Origin: a virus
Strand: one strand, 5' to 3'
IMG/VR virus record: IMGVR_UViG_3300024359_000338
Coordinates: 1 to 35,694 of that record
DNA: 35,694 nucleotides
Both the position numbers and the translations under genes were made by a program. The notes beneath the pieces are model-generated. The model had not been told where the DNA came from. It ran no database searches and worked only from the letters and a program-made list of their open reading frames with translations. Below are positions 14,369 through 23,041 of the stretch, in pieces. The first letter of the stretch is position 1; every line of letters begins with the position of its first letter.

Positions 14369-14649
14369 TGAAGTCAAAAACATTGGCTGAGAAGAAACAT
14401 ATGCAAAAAGTTGCAGAATTAGGTTGTATTGCTTGTCGAAAGCTCGGTTTCTATGATACACCAGCAGAACTGCATCATATTAAGAAAGGAATGATGGGTA
14501 AACGAGCATCTAACTATGAGGTCATACCTTTATGCCCACATCATCATAGAACATCAAATGAGTCTTATCATCAGAACCCTTTATGGTTTACAGAAACTTT
14601 TGGTACACAAACTGAACTCTTACAGGAAACTCTAGAATGGCTAGATTAA
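14368..14649 (+). CDS. HNH endonuclease, Ref/DUF968-like
   Basis: The 93-residue product has a zinc-type Cys pair (GCIACRK), the catalytic LHHIKKG and the closing VIPLCPHHHR, then SYHQNPLWFTETFG. This is a compact HNH nuclease of the type often annotated as Ref-like or DUF968. HNH proteins encoded beside terminase in HK97-like phages support cleavage at packaging sites, and the location between portal and MuF fits. It overlaps the portal stop and extends 13 nt into the next gene. Confidence 0.8.
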   Translation: MKSKTLAEKKHMQKVAELGCIACRKLGFYDTPAELHHIKKGMMGKRASNYEVIPLCPHHHRTSNESYHQNPLWFTETFGTQTELLQETLEWLD

Positions 14650-15413
14650 GAATAAATCGTAGAAAAGAATATAGACAAGCATTAAGGATATATATCACAT
14701 TGACTAGAGCCTTAATTAAAAAACTAGATAAATTCTTTGATAAATATAAACGATATGCTTTTAAAAATTATGCAGAACTCGGAGAGATACCTGATAAATA
14801 TTATGATGACCATTGGCAAGATTTATATAAGTTGTTAGAAATAAATGCTAAAAGAGTGATTGAAGAATCATCAAGAACTATTAAGACATCTAAACTATTA
14901 CAGAAAGCAGAAGATGAAGTAGCACAAGTCACTTATGATTATGTCACTACTAATACTGCACAAAATGTTACTTACATAACAGAAACTACTAGAAAAAAAA
15001 TACAGTCTGCTATCGCTTATTCAGTCAGCGAGGGATTCGGACAAGATGATACTGCTAAACAAATAGCCAAGTCTACAGCATTTAGTACAGGAAGAAGTAA
15101 AGTAATAGCAAGGACAGAAACTCATCAAGCATATAATTATGGTAATAATAAAATTGCTAGAAGATTAGCATTGAAGAAACCTAGAAAAGAATGGTTAAGT
15201 GCGATAGATGAAAGAACGAGGTCGTGGCACACTAGCATGAATGGTACTAACATACCTATTGAAGATGATTTTCAAGTCTTTGCACCAAGTAAAGTAGACC
15301 CAATACCACAGCTCATGCAATATACAGGTGATTCAAATGGTGGTGCTAGTAATGTTGTTAATTGTCGTTGCTTTACTATGTACTATGATGAAGATGATGT
15401 AATTGTAGATTAA
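14637..15413 (+). CDS. MuF-like head morphogenesis protein
   Basis: The 258-residue product has a basic helical N-terminal half and a C-terminal MuF module: IARTETHQAYNYGNNKIA, then KEWLSAIDERTRSWHTSMNG, then GASNVVNCRCFTMYY. MuF proteins are minor head proteins carried near the portal. Its position immediately after portal and HNH matches HK97-like and GTA-like head operons. It ends at a bidirectional terminator (15417-15442). Confidence 0.85.
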   Translation: MARLRINRRKEYRQALRIYITLTRALIKKLDKFFDKYKRYAFKNYAELGEIPDKYYDDHWQDLYKLLEINAKRVIEESSRTIKTSKLLQKAEDEVAQVTYDYVTTNTAQNVTYITETTRKKIQSAIAYSVSEGFGQDDTAKQIAKSTAFSTGRSKVIARTETHQAYNYGNNKIARRLALKKPRKEWLSAIDERTRSWHTSMNGTNIPIEDDFQVFAPSKVDPIPQLMQYTGDSNGGASNVVNCRCFTMYYDEDDVIVD

Positions 15414-15458
15414 AAAAAAGAGCCATATTGCTATGACTCTTTCTTTTGGTTTTTTTAT
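15412..15458. terminator. Bidirectional Rho-independent terminator
   Basis: AAAGAG (15417-15422) pairs with CTCTTT (15437-15442), with an inner CATA/TATG helix across one mismatch and a 4-nt loop. An A8 run precedes it and T-rich sequence with T7 follows, so it can stop transcripts from the plus-strand head operon and the minus-strand small-gene cassette. Confidence 0.8.
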
Positions 15459-15463
15459 TTAGA

Positions 15464-15631
15464 TTAACACTTTTCTACTGTATCGACTCTAACTTTTCTA
15501 ACACACTCACCATGATGATGACTACTATAACCCTCTTCTATTGCTTGTGCTTTTGCATCATTAATGTTTTCTGCCTCAACAGTTATTGGAACAACCAATG
15601 TTATTTCTGTATCTACTCTATATTCTTTCAT
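15464..15631 (-). CDS. 55-residue hypothetical protein, possibly DpnD/PcfM-like
   Basis: ATG 15629-15631 follows GAGGAGAGGAAAAT and the stop is TAA 15464-15466. The product begins MKEYRVDTEITLVVPITVEA, continues ENINDAKAQAIEEG and has a His-rich SSHHHGECVRKVR. The strand-strand-helix pattern with VEAENINDAKAQA resembles small DpnD/PcfM-like proteins, but I hold this loosely. It overlaps the upstream gene as ATGA and is the last gene of a three-gene minus-strand insert. Confidence 0.6.
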   Translation of the reverse strand: MKEYRVDTEITLVVPITVEAENINDAKAQAIEEGYSSHHHGECVRKVRVDTVEKC

Positions 15632-15894
15632 ATTTTCCTCTCCTCTAAAGTCTGCATCAAATTATTGAAATCTGTAACAGTTCTTATATTTGTAATTGCC
15701 CATAACTTATTATATGCCTTAGCAATCCTTATATTGCTTGTTTCAGTTTTCATTTGTAAACTGAACAAATCTTTAGGTGTCATATCTTTTATGATATCCT
15801 GAGTTAAAGTTTTTCCACCTTTTTGTCTACATATTGCCCTTTTATCTGTTAAAGCTATTCTTAAATCCTTAACTACTTTTATTATTTCTTTCAT
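15628..15894 (-). CDS. Hypothetical protein, 88 residues
   Basis: The start at ATG 15892-15894 is fixed by the AAACGAGGAAAAT leader. An in-frame upstream ATG would place this leader inside the gene and is rejected. The product is basic and helical (MKEIIKVVKDLRIALTDKRA; then QDIIKDMTPKDLFSLQMKTE). No family is recognised. It is the middle gene of the small minus-strand cassette. Confidence 0.55.
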   Translation of the reverse strand: MKEIIKVVKDLRIALTDKRAICRQKGGKTLTQDIIKDMTPKDLFSLQMKTETSNIRIAKAYNKLWAITNIRTVTDFNNLMQTLEERKI

Positions 15895-15954
15895 ATTTTC
15901 CTCGTTTGTTTTGTTAATTGTTTTGGGTAGTTTAGGTGATACCCACACCATTCA

Positions 15955-16266
15955 TTATTTTTTAAGTTTAAGTAAATCTTCCCAAGACATATCCTCTACC
16001 ATCTCAAATAATCCCTCTTCAACCATGTATTGACTAACAAATAGTTGTAGTGAATATGAGTTATCAATAGAACCACCATCAGTGAAACCATTATTTAACA
16101 ACATTTGTTTTTTAATTAAAGATGAAATAACACCTCTTGCTTGTTTTTCAGTTAAATCAATATCTTTTAAAAATGGTTTAATAGCATCTAAACTAATTCC
16201 ACAAAAGTCATGCTCATCATTCATTAGTTTTAAAAGGTTAGTTTCATTGTTTGTTAAGTTTTTCAT
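15955..16266 (-). CDS. Hypothetical protein, possible winged helix
   Basis: The product has 103 residues. DEHDFCGISLDAIKPFLKDI then LTEKQARGVISSLIKKQMLLNNG has the helix spacing of a small winged helix-turn-helix. The C-terminal half is acidic. This is a shape argument only. The AAACGAGGAAAAAT leader and the operator pair at 16289-16319 mark it as first gene of the insert between the MuF and protease genes. Confidence 0.55.
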   Translation of the reverse strand: MKNLTNNETNLLKLMNDEHDFCGISLDAIKPFLKDIDLTEKQARGVISSLIKKQMLLNNGFTDGGSIDNSYSLQLFVSQYMVEEGLFEMVEDMSWEDLLKLKK

Positions 16267-16288
16267 ATTTTTCCTCGTTTCATTAACT

Positions 16289-16319
16289 TATATATACAGT
16301 ATATTATACTTAAAGTATA
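16289..16319. promoter_or_regulatory. Operator dyads (site G)
   Basis: TATATATACAGTATA (16289-16303) and TATACTTAAAGTATA (16305-16319, perfect) lie 23 bases upstream of the leftward gene starting at 16266 and 88 bases upstream of the rightward protease gene. They probably control the leftward cassette and may also affect the head genes. Confidence 0.6.
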
Positions 16320-16406
16320 AAGTAAAGTCTTTTTTAATAAATATAGACTTATTTTATAAAATATGGTTAAAATACTCGTATATTTACTAACTTTTTGGGT
16401 GGTTGA

Positions 16407-17084
16407 ATGGATAATAGTCAAATACAAGAGGATTTAGAGCAATTAAAAGAGATGATTACAGATGTACCCTGTGATTTTAAACAGCTAGATACAGAAGAAG
16501 ATGGTACATTCGAGGGCTATGGCTCGGTATTTAACAACAAAGATTTAGGAAATGATGTCATTCGTAAGGGTGCATTTGCTAACACACTCAAATATAGAAA
16601 ACCAAAACAAGTAAAATTATTATATCAACACAAAACAGATGAGCCGATAGGTGTCATTGATTCTTTAGAAGAAGATAATAAAGGGTTATACATCAAAGGC
16701 AGATTAGCAATGGGTACACAAAAAGGTCGTGAAGTTTATGAGCTTATGAAAATGGGTGCTTTAGATTCTATGTCAATAGGATATAGACTATCGCCTGATG
16801 ATTATAAATATGACCCAAAGCAGAAGAAAAGAATAATTAAATCTGTAGACTTAATGGAAATATCATTAGTCACATTCCCAATGAATCCGAAAGCGAAGAT
16901 AACAAAAGTTAAACTTGCTGAAATGAATGTAAGAGAGATAGAGGAACACTTGCGAGATGCTGGTTGTGAATCTGTAGCTGTTGCAAAACATACTGCACAA
17001 GTGCTTTACAAATCATATCGGAGTGATGAGCAACGAGATGTTGTTGAAAGCATGAATCAGTTAATTAACACAATTAAACCATAA
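16407..17084 (+). CDS. HK97-type prohead protease (S78)
   Basis: The product has 225 residues. The N-terminal EGYGSVFNNKDLGNDVIRKGAFANT, catalytic H75 in LLYQHKTDEPIG and catalytic S123 in ALDSMSIGYRL match the S78 fold. The third member of the catalytic triad lies in the later ISLVTFPMNPKA region. It processes the capsid proteins during prohead maturation. The start is preceded by GGGTGGTTGA. It begins a new plus-strand block after the minus-strand insert and sits directly before the capsid gene. Confidence 0.9.
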   Translation: MDNSQIQEDLEQLKEMITDVPCDFKQLDTEEDGTFEGYGSVFNNKDLGNDVIRKGAFANTLKYRKPKQVKLLYQHKTDEPIGVIDSLEEDNKGLYIKGRLAMGTQKGREVYELMKMGALDSMSIGYRLSPDDYKYDPKQKKRIIKSVDLMEISLVTFPMNPKAKITKVKLAEMNVREIEEHLRDAGCESVAVAKHTAQVLYKSYRSDEQRDVVESMNQLINTIKP

Positions 17085-17093
17085 GAGGTTATT

Positions 17094-18308
17094 ATGTCTG
17101 AAGAAATTAATGATGTAATTGATAATCTAGGTAAATCTTTTGAAGATTTTAAAAGTGAAAACCAAAAGAATATTGATGAAATCAAAAAAAATGGTGTCGC
17201 TGACCCTATTCTTCAAGCAAAGGTAGATAAACTTGCAGATGATGTTGCTACGAAAGCAGAACTGAAACAAGATGCCGAGCTTAAAGAACAAGGATTAGAA
17301 GATGCAAAAAAAAGATTAGATGCTTTAGAAACTAAATTAGCAAGACCTGAAACAGGTAATTCTGCTAAAGAAGTGGACTTACAAATGAAAGCATTTGGTA
17401 AATATTTAAGGTCACAAGAGTTAGACCCTGAAGAAACAAAAGCACTTTATGAGTCAGATGATTCTTTAGGTGGCTACTATTGCCCCACTGAATATGTTGC
17501 AGAACTTATTAAGTCTGTGACTGAGTTCTCACCAATGAGGTCTATTGTCAAAGTTAGAAGTACCGATAAGAGAGGGATTGAAGTTCCAAAAAGAACAGGT
17601 CAATTCTCAGCTCAATGGGTAAGTGAAACTGCGACTCGTTCAGAAACAACTGGGTATACAACAGGCTTGATGTCTATTGATGCTCATGAGTGTTATGCAC
17701 TTGTTGATATGTCACAAGCAATGTTAGAAGATTCTGCTTTTAATATGGAAAGTGAAATGGCTACTGAGTTTGCAGAACAGTTCGCTGTTGCTGAGGGAAC
17801 TGCTGTCGTATCAGGAAATGGAGTTGGTAAACCTTTAGGACTTACTGATTCTACTGCTGGTGTGGGTGCAACTAACTCAGGTAATGCAAATACACTAACT
17901 GCTAATGGTCTTTATGACTTAATCTATGCACTTAAATCAGATTATTTAAGAAATGCAAGATTTGTTATGAATAGAGGCACTTTTGCTAAAGTTCTTCAAT
18001 TAGAAGATACTGCTGGACAAAAAGTGTTCCATGTTGGCTTGAACTTAGTAAGTGGTGCTCCAAGCACTATCGCTGGTTATGGTTATACCCTAGCCAAAGA
18101 TATGCCTGATGTATCTGCTGGAACTAAACCTGTTGCTTTTGGAGATTTCTCAAGAGCATACACTTTAGTAGACAGAGTTAATATGTCAATAGTTCGTGAC
18201 CCATTTACACAACAACATTTGGGCAATGTTCGTTATACTGCTAGGCGAAGAGTTGGTGGTACTGTAGTTCTTGCAGAGGCAATTAGACTACAAAACATAT
18301 CTACATAA
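17094..18308 (+). CDS. Major capsid protein, HK97 fold
   Basis: The product has 404 residues. The first ~95 form a charged coiled-coil delta domain that acts as scaffold and is presumably removed by the protease. The mature part then shows the family features: FGKYLRSQELDPEETKALYE, GGYYCPTEYVAELIKSV, SPMRSIVKV, AEQFAVAEGTAVVSGNG, and a C-terminal region with PVAFGDFSRAYTLVDR. AAGAGGTTATT precedes the start. It follows the protease by nine bases. Confidence 0.93.
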   Translation: MSEEINDVIDNLGKSFEDFKSENQKNIDEIKKNGVADPILQAKVDKLADDVATKAELKQDAELKEQGLEDAKKRLDALETKLARPETGNSAKEVDLQMKAFGKYLRSQELDPEETKALYESDDSLGGYYCPTEYVAELIKSVTEFSPMRSIVKVRSTDKRGIEVPKRTGQFSAQWVSETATRSETTGYTTGLMSIDAHECYALVDMSQAMLEDSAFNMESEMATEFAEQFAVAEGTAVVSGNGVGKPLGLTDSTAGVGATNSGNANTLTANGLYDLIYALKSDYLRNARFVMNRGTFAKVLQLEDTAGQKVFHVGLNLVSGAPSTIAGYGYTLAKDMPDVSAGTKPVAFGDFSRAYTLVDRVNMSIVRDPFTQQHLGNVRYTARRRVGGTVVLAEAIRLQNIST

Positions 18309-18324
18309 GATAGGAGTTATTATA

Positions 18325-18756
18325 ATGAGAGATATTTCAAATAATACTAAATCTGTGACTTGCCAAGATGCAAAAGTATTTACTGCTGATGCAAATGGTA
18401 CAACAGTAGACATACAGGGTTTTGAGTCTTGCATGTTTATTGTGAATAGTGGTATTGAAGGAGATACATTATCAGGTAGTGTGAAATTTGATTTCATATT
18501 AGAAGATTCTGATGATGACTCTAGTTTCAGTGCTGTTACTTCAAGTAAAAGTGTTACAGAGGGAAGTGTTGATTCTTCAGGTATATTCTTAACTTTAGAT
18601 GCGAATGGAGAAACTCCACAAACATCTCAAATAGGATATATCGGTGGGAAAAGATATGCGAGAGTAAAAGTTGATGCGACAGGAACTCACAGTAATGGAA
18701 CACCAATAAGTGTTCAAGCTGTTTTGGGTAATCCTCAAGACTCAACAGATGCTTAA
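18325..18756 (+). CDS. Candidate capsid decoration or minor structural protein
   Basis: The product has 143 residues from the ATG at 18325, which follows TAGGAGTTATTATA. A longer in-frame start inside the capsid gene is rejected. The sequence MRDISNNTKSVTCQDAKVFT, then TVDIQGFESCMFIVNSG, FDFILEDSDDDSSFSAV and YARVKVDATG is an all-beta pattern. It matches a protein type commonly found right after the capsid gene in marine siphoviruses. A role on the outer shell is inferred from position and fold. Confidence 0.65.
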   Translation: MRDISNNTKSVTCQDAKVFTADANGTTVDIQGFESCMFIVNSGIEGDTLSGSVKFDFILEDSDDDSSFSAVTSSKSVTEGSVDSSGIFLTLDANGETPQTSQIGYIGGKRYARVKVDATGTHSNGTPISVQAVLGNPQDSTDA

Positions 18757-18763
18757 ATAAACT

Positions 18764-18818
18764 GACACTTTATGTGTCTTAGAATGTGGGAGTGCCTCAT
18801 TATCATTGTTTCACTCCC
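18764..18818. promoter_or_regulatory. Two stem-loops in the gap after the decoration gene
   Basis: GACAC/GTGTC (18764-18778, 5-nt loop) and GGGAGTG/CACTCCC (18788-18818, 17-nt loop) fill most of the 84-nt gap. No T run follows either one. They could attenuate or protect the abundant head-gene mRNA before the tail-tip genes. Confidence 0.4.
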
Positions 18819-18840
18819 CATTCGCTAAAGGAGATAAACT

Positions 18841-19068
18841 ATGCAAATAAAAATGACTCAAAATGCTTTTGGTACTGCCAATCAAAGTGGTAATGCTAGT
18901 AAAGAATACAAAGAGGGAGATATAATTGATTGTAAAGAACAATGGCAAGTCAATTTAGGTAACTCTTTTGTATCATCAGGTTTTGCTATGGAAGTTAAAA
19001 TTACTGAGCCAACTGAAAAGAAAGCAAGTAAAAAAGTAGCAAAGAAAAAAGCAACTAAAAAGAAATAA
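18841..19068 (+). CDS. Small structural-region protein with a Lys/Ala tail
   Basis: The product has 75 residues. The N-terminal two thirds (MTQNAFGTANQSGN; EYKEGDIIDCKEQWQVNLGN; GFAMEVKI) form a short beta-rich domain often seen just after capsid genes. The C-terminus is a repeated KKASKKVAKKK-type basic tail that may contact DNA or the capsid interior. AAAGGAGATAAACT sets the start. The exact function is not known. Confidence 0.65.
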   Translation: MQIKMTQNAFGTANQSGNASKEYKEGDIIDCKEQWQVNLGNSFVSSGFAMEVKITEPTEKKASKKVAKKKATKKK

Positions 19069-19074
19069 TGAACT

Positions 19075-19665
19075 ATGTCAAGAAGTATTGGCTCGACATT
19101 TGGTACACAGCTTACTAGTGGAAGTCTAAGACCATTTTATGCTATTAAAATGAATTTCACTAGTGGCACTTTATTGTTAGCCACCACATATGCTGATTTA
19201 ATTATAGGTGGAAACACTTATTTAGGCACAGGAAATATTATAGGAGTTTCTCCTATCACAGAAACATCAGATACAAGAGCCAGTGGTCTTGAAATAGTTT
19301 TAAATGGATTAGACACATCAATACTATCTGCTGGTTTAACAGAAGATACTCAAGGCATGGTTGTTGAAGTTTATTTTGGTGTCTTAACTACAACGAATAA
19401 TGCTGATGCTGTAGTAGATACACCATATCAGATATTTTCAGGTTTTATAGATTCAATGGTTTTAGAAGAAAATGGTGAGGAATCTTCTTTGAAATTTACA
19501 GTAGAAAATAAATTAATAACTTTAGAAATTCCAACAGACAGAAGATACACAGACCAAGACCAACAAAATTTTTTCTCAGGAGATAAAGGTTGTAATTTTG
19601 TAACATCACTTCAAGACAAATCAGTTGCTTGGGGTGCTGGTGTAGAAATTCCAGTTGAGCAATAA
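19075..19665 (+). CDS. DUF2163-like tail-tip (hub) protein
   Basis: The product has 196 residues. The N-terminal FGTQLTSGSLRPFYAIKMNF, the GNIIGVSPITETSDTRASGL stretch, LEIVLNGLDTSILSAGL and the later YQIFSGFIDSM match the DUF2163 family found at the GTA and siphovirus tail tip, between distal-tail and receptor-binding components. It is shorter than full-length members and ends after the NFFSGDKGCNFV / VAWG motif. It is followed by the HlyC-like and J-like genes. Confidence 0.75.
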   Translation: MSRSIGSTFGTQLTSGSLRPFYAIKMNFTSGTLLLATTYADLIIGGNTYLGTGNIIGVSPITETSDTRASGLEIVLNGLDTSILSAGLTEDTQGMVVEVYFGVLTTTNNADAVVDTPYQIFSGFIDSMVLEENGEESSLKFTVENKLITLEIPTDRRYTDQDQQNFFSGDKGCNFVTSLQDKSVAWGAGVEIPVEQ

Positions 19666-20084
19666 TGAGTTTACAAGATGAAATTATTGAATTTTATCAA
19701 CGATTTGATAAATATAAAATACATTCAAAGTCACAACTTTTATGTCATATAGAAAAATCATTTAATTTAAATCAATATAAAATAGAAAGAGTTGATAATC
19801 ATATAGTTTCATTTACTAACTGGGCATTTATGAGTGAAAAGCATGAAGAACATTATAGAAAAACAGGTCAAATGTTATTTAATTTTTGGGATAGTGGAGA
19901 TAAATGTTGGGTAATAGATTCAATCACAGAAGAAAATAATTTTAAAAATGTTTTGTCATGGGGAAAAAAATACTTCGCTGGAGAATTAGGTTTAGAATAC
20001 ATTAGCTGGTTAAGAGTTAGCAATGATTGTAGAGTGAAAAAGTGTAGTGTTAAATATAAAAAAGAGGAATGGTTAAATGGGTAG
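19665..20084 (+). CDS. HlyC-like toxin-activating lysine acyltransferase homologue
   Basis: The 139-residue product follows the HlyC pattern: H28 at the position of the catalytic His; VSFTNWAFMSEKHEEHY, corresponding to CSWANLS...Y in HlyC; FWDSGDKCWVID with D85 at the position of the catalytic Asp; then KKYFAGELGLEY and LRVSNDCRVKKCSV. HlyC transfers a fatty acyl chain from acyl-ACP to lysines of RTX toxins. Here the gene lies between two tail-tip genes, where GTA-like clusters usually carry an NlpC/P60 peptidase. It overlaps the J-like gene by eight bases. Lipidation of a tail protein is an attractive but unproven role. Confidence 0.75.
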   Translation: MSLQDEIIEFYQRFDKYKIHSKSQLLCHIEKSFNLNQYKIERVDNHIVSFTNWAFMSEKHEEHYRKTGQMLFNFWDSGDKCWVIDSITEENNFKNVLSWGKKYFAGELGLEYISWLRVSNDCRVKKCSVKYKKEEWLNG

Positions 20085-23001
20085 TACAGTAAATAGTCTT
20101 GTTCAAGTAGTAACAATGGCAGTGATTATGATAACTGTTGGTGCTTATACTGCTGGAACTATTGGATTTTGGACAGCAATGGCATATTTAACAGCTACAG
20201 CAGTTGTTTCATCTGCTTTGACAGTAGCACCTAAACTAAGAAATTCATCATTACAACAAGCATCTTATCAATCTGAAACATCTAATCGTTCATTAATGGT
20301 AAGACAACCAATAATTAATAGAGATACAGTTTTTGGTACTACTAAAAAATCAGGTGGTATGTTATTCATGGAAACTGATGATAATAATAAATATCTACAT
20401 TTAGTTGTTCAATTAGCCAGTCACGAGATAGAAGAATTTACAGAAATATATTTTAACGAAAATGCTTTGACACTTTCTAGTAGTGGGAATGATGCCAATG
20501 GTATTGCTAGATTTGATGTAACTGCACCCTCACAATTTTCTACATCATCAAAATTTGAAGATGGAAGAAATACAGTAAGAATTAAATTACATAAAGGATT
20601 AGATAATCAATTAGCAGATGCAGATTTAGTTTCTGAAACAGAAAAATGGACTGAAGAACATAGACTAAGAGGTATTGCTTATATTTATGTAAGATTAGCC
20701 TATGACCCTGATGCTTTCCCAAATGGTCTGCCTAATGTTAGTGCCATAATAAAAGGAAAAAAAATATTAGATATAAGAGATTCAAGCACTGCTTATTCTG
20801 CAAACCCAGCATTAATTTTACATGATTATTTAACTGATACGAAATTAGGTTTAGGAGTAGCAACATCTAATATTGATACAGCATCATTCACAACATTGGC
20901 AAACTTATGTGATACAAATGTTTCATTATCTGCTGGTGGTACTGAAAAAAGATATGAGGCTCATGGGATAGCCTATTCTGACATTGCCCCTATGGAAATT
21001 ATTGATGATATTTTAACATCATGTGTTGGAACTTTATCTTATACGAATGGTAAATTTAGAGTAACTGGTGGTCAGTATGTATCTCCTAGTCTTTCACTTG
21101 ATGAAAGTGATTTTGTAGGTGGCATAAGTTTAGTAGCAAAACAATCAAGAAAAGATATGTTTAATACTGTCAAAGGATTATTCACAAGTGATGAATCTAA
21201 TTGGCAACCTACAGATTATCCTATGGTTACATCTTCAACTTTTGTAGAGGGTGATGGAGAAGTTATTTTTGCTGATATTGATTTACCCTTTACAAAATCA
21301 AGCACTATGGCTCAAAGACTTGCAAAAATTGTTTTATTTAAAAACAGACAACAAATGCAATTAAGCTGTAATGTAAATTTAAAAGGATTTACTTTACAAG
21401 TTGGCGATACTGTAAATGTATCTAACACAAGATTTGGATTTAGCAATAAAGTTTTTGAAGTTGCAGACTGGAGTTTTAATCTTAGCGAAGAAACTTCTAT
21501 TGCTTTAGTTTTAAAAGAAACCTCATCAGCAGTCTATGATTGGAATGCAGAAGAAACTTCTTTTTCTTTGGACAATACAATTTTAACTGATGCAACAGAT
21601 GTATCTCCACCAAGTATTACTGCTACAGATGAATTAAGAGCCTATGCTGAAACACCGATTGCTGTATTAATTGTAAATTGCTCATCTAATCAGGGAACAA
21701 CAAATGAGTTTGAAGTAGAGGCACAAAACACTAATGAGGCTGGTGGACAATTTATTAATCTGGGAAAATCTCGTGGAAATATATTTGAATTAGTAAATGC
21801 TCAAGATGGCTCTATATATAACATAAGAGCAAGGTCTGTTAATGCTTTCAATGTTTATTCTAGCTATACAACTATTCAGCATACTGTAGTTGGTAAAACT
21901 GCACCACCATCAGATGTAACTAATTTCTCAGTTAATATTATTAATGGTCAAGCAGAATTATCTTGGACTCCTATAACTGACTTGGATTTATCTCATTATG
22001 TTGTAAGACATACTCCTGACACAGCATCTCCGACTTTTGAAGAGGGAATGATTTTAGCTCAGAAAGTTTCTAAACCAGCATCAACAATATCTTTACCAGC
22101 AAAAAATGGTACATATATGATAAAAGCTATTGATGTGCTAGGAATACCAAGTATTAATTCTACAAAGTCGGTAGTCATATTGAATCAGATTGATTATAAC
22201 TTTAATGTTGTAACAACCTCAACTCAATCTCCAAACTTTACTGCTGGTGTTAAAAATGAGGTTGAAGTATTTACGAGAGAGGGTGTTAATTATTTACAAC
22301 TCTTAACAGGAGAATTATTTGATGATGCTAGTGGGAACTTTGACTCACAATCAGGCAACTTTGATGATGGTGGCAGTACAGCAGACAATATCGAGGGTTT
22401 CTATGATTTTCCAGTAATAGATACAGGTGGCATATTTACATCAAGAGTAACTGTTAATTGTGCCTTTACTAGGTTTGACCCAACAAGTTTATTTGATGCT
22501 TTTGGGGGCAATTTCGATTCGAGAGAGGGTCTTTTTGATGGTTCTTATACAGAGTTTGATGATGTTAATGTGCAAATAAAAATATCTTTGAGTAATGATA
22601 ATAGTTCATACACAGATTATCGAAATTATATACTGGGAGATTATAAAGCTAGATATATTAAACTGAGAGCAGTTTTAACAACAACAACTGTTACTTCAGC
22701 ACCAGCAATAACTGAATTATCGGCAACAGTAGATATGCCTGATAGAACTTATGGTCAGGGAGATATAGCCAGTGGAACAGCTAGTGGTGGGAAAGCAATT
22801 ATTTATTCACCAGCATTTAAAGAGGTTCAAGCACTAGGAATCTCAGCTAGTAATTTAGACCAAAACGAAAGATATGTAATAACTAATAAATCGGCAACAG
22901 GATTTACTATAACTTTTTATCAAGGAAGTGGCACTGGTAGTGTTGTTGATAGAACATTCGATTATGTTGCAAAAGGTTATGGAAACCTTGAAAGCAGTTA
23001 G
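20077..23001 (+). CDS. Tail tip attachment protein, J-like
   Basis: The product has 974 residues. A hydrophobic N-terminal segment (residues about 8-50) is followed by the conserved MVRQPIINRDTVFGTTKKSGG and the tail-protein core found in lambda J and GTA host-specificity proteins. A fibronectin type III-like domain lies near 607-690 (PPSDVTNFSVNIINGQAELSW). Short LFDDASGNFDSQSGNFDDGG-like repeats, again near LFDAFGGNFDSREGLFDG, probably form beta-rich adhesin elements. It forms the central tip that contacts the host and anchors the fibres encoded next. Confidence 0.88.
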   Translation: MGSTVNSLVQVVTMAVIMITVGAYTAGTIGFWTAMAYLTATAVVSSALTVAPKLRNSSLQQASYQSETSNRSLMVRQPIINRDTVFGTTKKSGGMLFMETDDNNKYLHLVVQLASHEIEEFTEIYFNENALTLSSSGNDANGIARFDVTAPSQFSTSSKFEDGRNTVRIKLHKGLDNQLADADLVSETEKWTEEHRLRGIAYIYVRLAYDPDAFPNGLPNVSAIIKGKKILDIRDSSTAYSANPALILHDYLTDTKLGLGVATSNIDTASFTTLANLCDTNVSLSAGGTEKRYEAHGIAYSDIAPMEIIDDILTSCVGTLSYTNGKFRVTGGQYVSPSLSLDESDFVGGISLVAKQSRKDMFNTVKGLFTSDESNWQPTDYPMVTSSTFVEGDGEVIFADIDLPFTKSSTMAQRLAKIVLFKNRQQMQLSCNVNLKGFTLQVGDTVNVSNTRFGFSNKVFEVADWSFNLSEETSIALVLKETSSAVYDWNAEETSFSLDNTILTDATDVSPPSITATDELRAYAETPIAVLIVNCSSNQGTTNEFEVEAQNTNEAGGQFINLGKSRGNIFELVNAQDGSIYNIRARSVNAFNVYSSYTTIQHTVVGKTAPPSDVTNFSVNIINGQAELSWTPITDLDLSHYVVRHTPDTASPTFEEGMILAQKVSKPASTISLPAKNGTYMIKAIDVLGIPSINSTKSVVILNQIDYNFNVVTTSTQSPNFTAGVKNEVEVFTREGVNYLQLLTGELFDDASGNFDSQSGNFDDGGSTADNIEGFYDFPVIDTGGIFTSRVTVNCAFTRFDPTSLFDAFGGNFDSREGLFDGSYTEFDDVNVQIKISLSNDNSSYTDYRNYILGDYKARYIKLRAVLTTTTVTSAPAITELSATVDMPDRTYGQGDIASGTASGGKAIIYSPAFKEVQALGISASNLDQNERYVITNKSATGFTITFYQGSGTGSVVDRTFDYVAKGYGNLESS

Positions 23002-23041
23002 TAAGTATGCAAAAATTAAACAAATTGGAGTTTATAAATAA

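Noticed and set aside
15925-15950. GGGTA/TACCC hairpin between two small minus-strand genes as a terminator
   Set aside because: The stem is only about five to six pairs and no T run follows on the minus strand. The downstream gene has a normal leader, so read-through is expected.
15892-15951. Longer N-terminus for the 88-residue small gene
   Set aside because: The added codons would be translated across the AAACGAGGAAAAT leader, which matches the ribosome-binding leaders of the other early genes.
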